Source: Cyanophora paradoxa
Lineage: Eukaryota > Glaucocystophyceae > Cyanophorales > Cyanophoraceae
NCBI GenBank assembly: GCA_004431415.1
Contig: QPMI01000212.1
Span: 1 to 64,000 of the forward strand
Direction: 5' to 3'
DNA length: 64,000 nucleotides
Under the pieces are notes generated by a model. The model did no database searches and was not told the DNA's origin. It worked only from the letters and a program-made list of their open reading frames with translations. Shown in pieces: positions 63,327-64,000 of this stretch (its first letter is position 1; each line of letters starts with the position of its first letter). Both the position numbers and the translations under genes were made by a program.

Positions 63327-63824
63327 ATGAAGCAGGCGGGGCCTCAAGAAGTGGGATTTGCGCTGCAGATGTCTACTGCAGCAGCGAGGGATCTGGGCGC
63401 GAACTTCGCTTTGAATGCTGCGAAGGAGCTGAAGGAGGGCATGATTGAATCCTCGAAGCAGCTGAGCGTCGCATCGGCGAACCTCGGAGTGGAAGCTGCG
63501 AAGGTGCTGACCGTCGCATCGGCGAACCTCGGAGTGGAAGCTGCGAAGGAAATGAAGGAGCTCGGCACGCTAGCTGCGAAGGAAATGAAGGAGCTCGGCA
63601 CGCTCTTCATTGTCGGCTGGATAGTAGTTTCTATAATCAACAAGCCCACGCGAGGCGATGGCCAGGGTGCGAGCGCGTCGCCCGCTCGTTGCTGGCCGCT
63701 GCGGCCGGGCTCTGATCCGAGCTCGAGCAGGTGGCCGCAGCGAGCTGCCGCTGCTTCGCGAGCCGTAGGGGGGCGCAGCGAGCCGTGGCTTTCCCACGAG
63801 CCGCAGCTGCCCCGCGAGCCGTAG
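63327..63824 (+). CDS. Amphipathic-repeat protein with a membrane helix (165 aa)
   Basis: A single-exon frame from ATG 63327. It contains two copies of a 14-15 residue helix (LSVASANLGVEAAK and LTVASANLGVEAAK) encoded by near-identical 42-base repeats, then two copies of an 11-residue unit (AAKEMKELGTL), then a hydrophobic segment LFIVGWIVVSII and a basic, Ser/Pro-rich tail. Such Ala/Glu/Lys/Leu repeats form long amphipathic helices that lie on membranes or lipid droplets. No family was recognised; related in plan to the protein at 57306. Confidence 0.5.
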   Translation: MKQAGPQEVGFALQMSTAAARDLGANFALNAAKELKEGMIESSKQLSVASANLGVEAAKVLTVASANLGVEAAKEMKELGTLAAKEMKELGTLFIVGWIVVSIINKPTRGDGQGASASPARCWPLRPGSDPSSSRWPQRAAAASRAVGGRSEPWLSHEPQLPREP

Positions 63825-64000
63825 TGGGCGCGACCGCCTCCAGGTCTCTTTTCCTTCTGGGGCGAGCTCCCTCTCCAAGGCTTCGCGCCGCGCCCATCCG
63901 CATCCGTCCCTCGCCCCCAGCTCTAACGGACGCCCACGGCCGGCCGTGTTTGCCTCTCTTATCGGATCATGAGACGCCGAGAGCGAGGCGAGGCTTTGCC

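Overview
The window joins two very different DNAs. Bases 1 to about 20028 are AT-rich, gene-dense and intron-free, and encode the core of a polinton-like virus (PLV) or virophage-type element: a primase-superfamily 3 helicase, an FtsK/HerA-type packaging ATPase, a double-jelly-roll major capsid protein with a neighbouring minor capsid protein, a very long tail-fibre-like protein ending in an S74 self-cleaving chaperone, a patatin phospholipase, a zinc-ribbon protein and a complete S-adenosylmethionine decarboxylase. Bases 20029 to 64000 are very GC-rich, with intron-dense eukaryotic genes on both strands. The composition change at 20028/20029 is abrupt and coincides with an inverted repeat, so I read the window as a viral element integrated in the nuclear genome of a GC-rich unicellular alga or related protist. 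A pelagophyte, haptophyte or prasinophyte would fit; the sequence does not decide.

Viral layout: + strand primase-helicase (364-2654, many frameshifts); a palindromic TATA-containing repeat (2718-2804); a minus-strand morphogenesis block (about 3085-7709: degenerate structural genes, ATPase, major capsid, minor capsid); a short two-way promoter; a damaged + strand structural gene (7738-8659); patatin on minus (8746-10201); another two-way promoter; then a + strand run of intact genes from 10245 to 18960 (fibre, a 101-aa protein, a pair of paralogous putative virion proteins, zinc ribbon, AdoMetDC). A second copy of the palindromic repeat lies at 19402-19495 and a 28-bp inverted repeat brackets 19746-20028. 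The left end lies outside the window. Replication and capsid genes are frameshifted repeatedly, while the fibre-to-AdoMetDC side is almost intact.

Host layout: a secreted PKD-domain protein on minus (about 20.1-29.4 kb, possibly two genes); a gene-poor repeat region (29.4-32.6 kb); an EF-hand-containing gene on minus (32628-35981) divergent from an F-box/leucine-rich gene on plus (36118-38305); a coiled-coil gene on plus (38571-39511); a small minus gene; a P2X-type ATP-gated channel on plus (41209-44341); a nucleotide-kinase-like gene on minus (about 44986-46100); a full-size PDR/ABCG transporter on minus (47132-56553); then small helical-repeat proteins and a duplicated coiled-coil gene region to the end. 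Host introns carry long C homopolymers on the sense strand.

The most unusual host signal is a set of short inverted-repeat elements inside the ABCG gene. They share GAGAxATAG-type termini and are flanked by duplicated exon sequence. One 160-bp palindrome sits inside a conserved exon just upstream of the Walker A motif, between 14-bp direct repeats. This looks like introner-type (transposon-derived) intron gain in progress.
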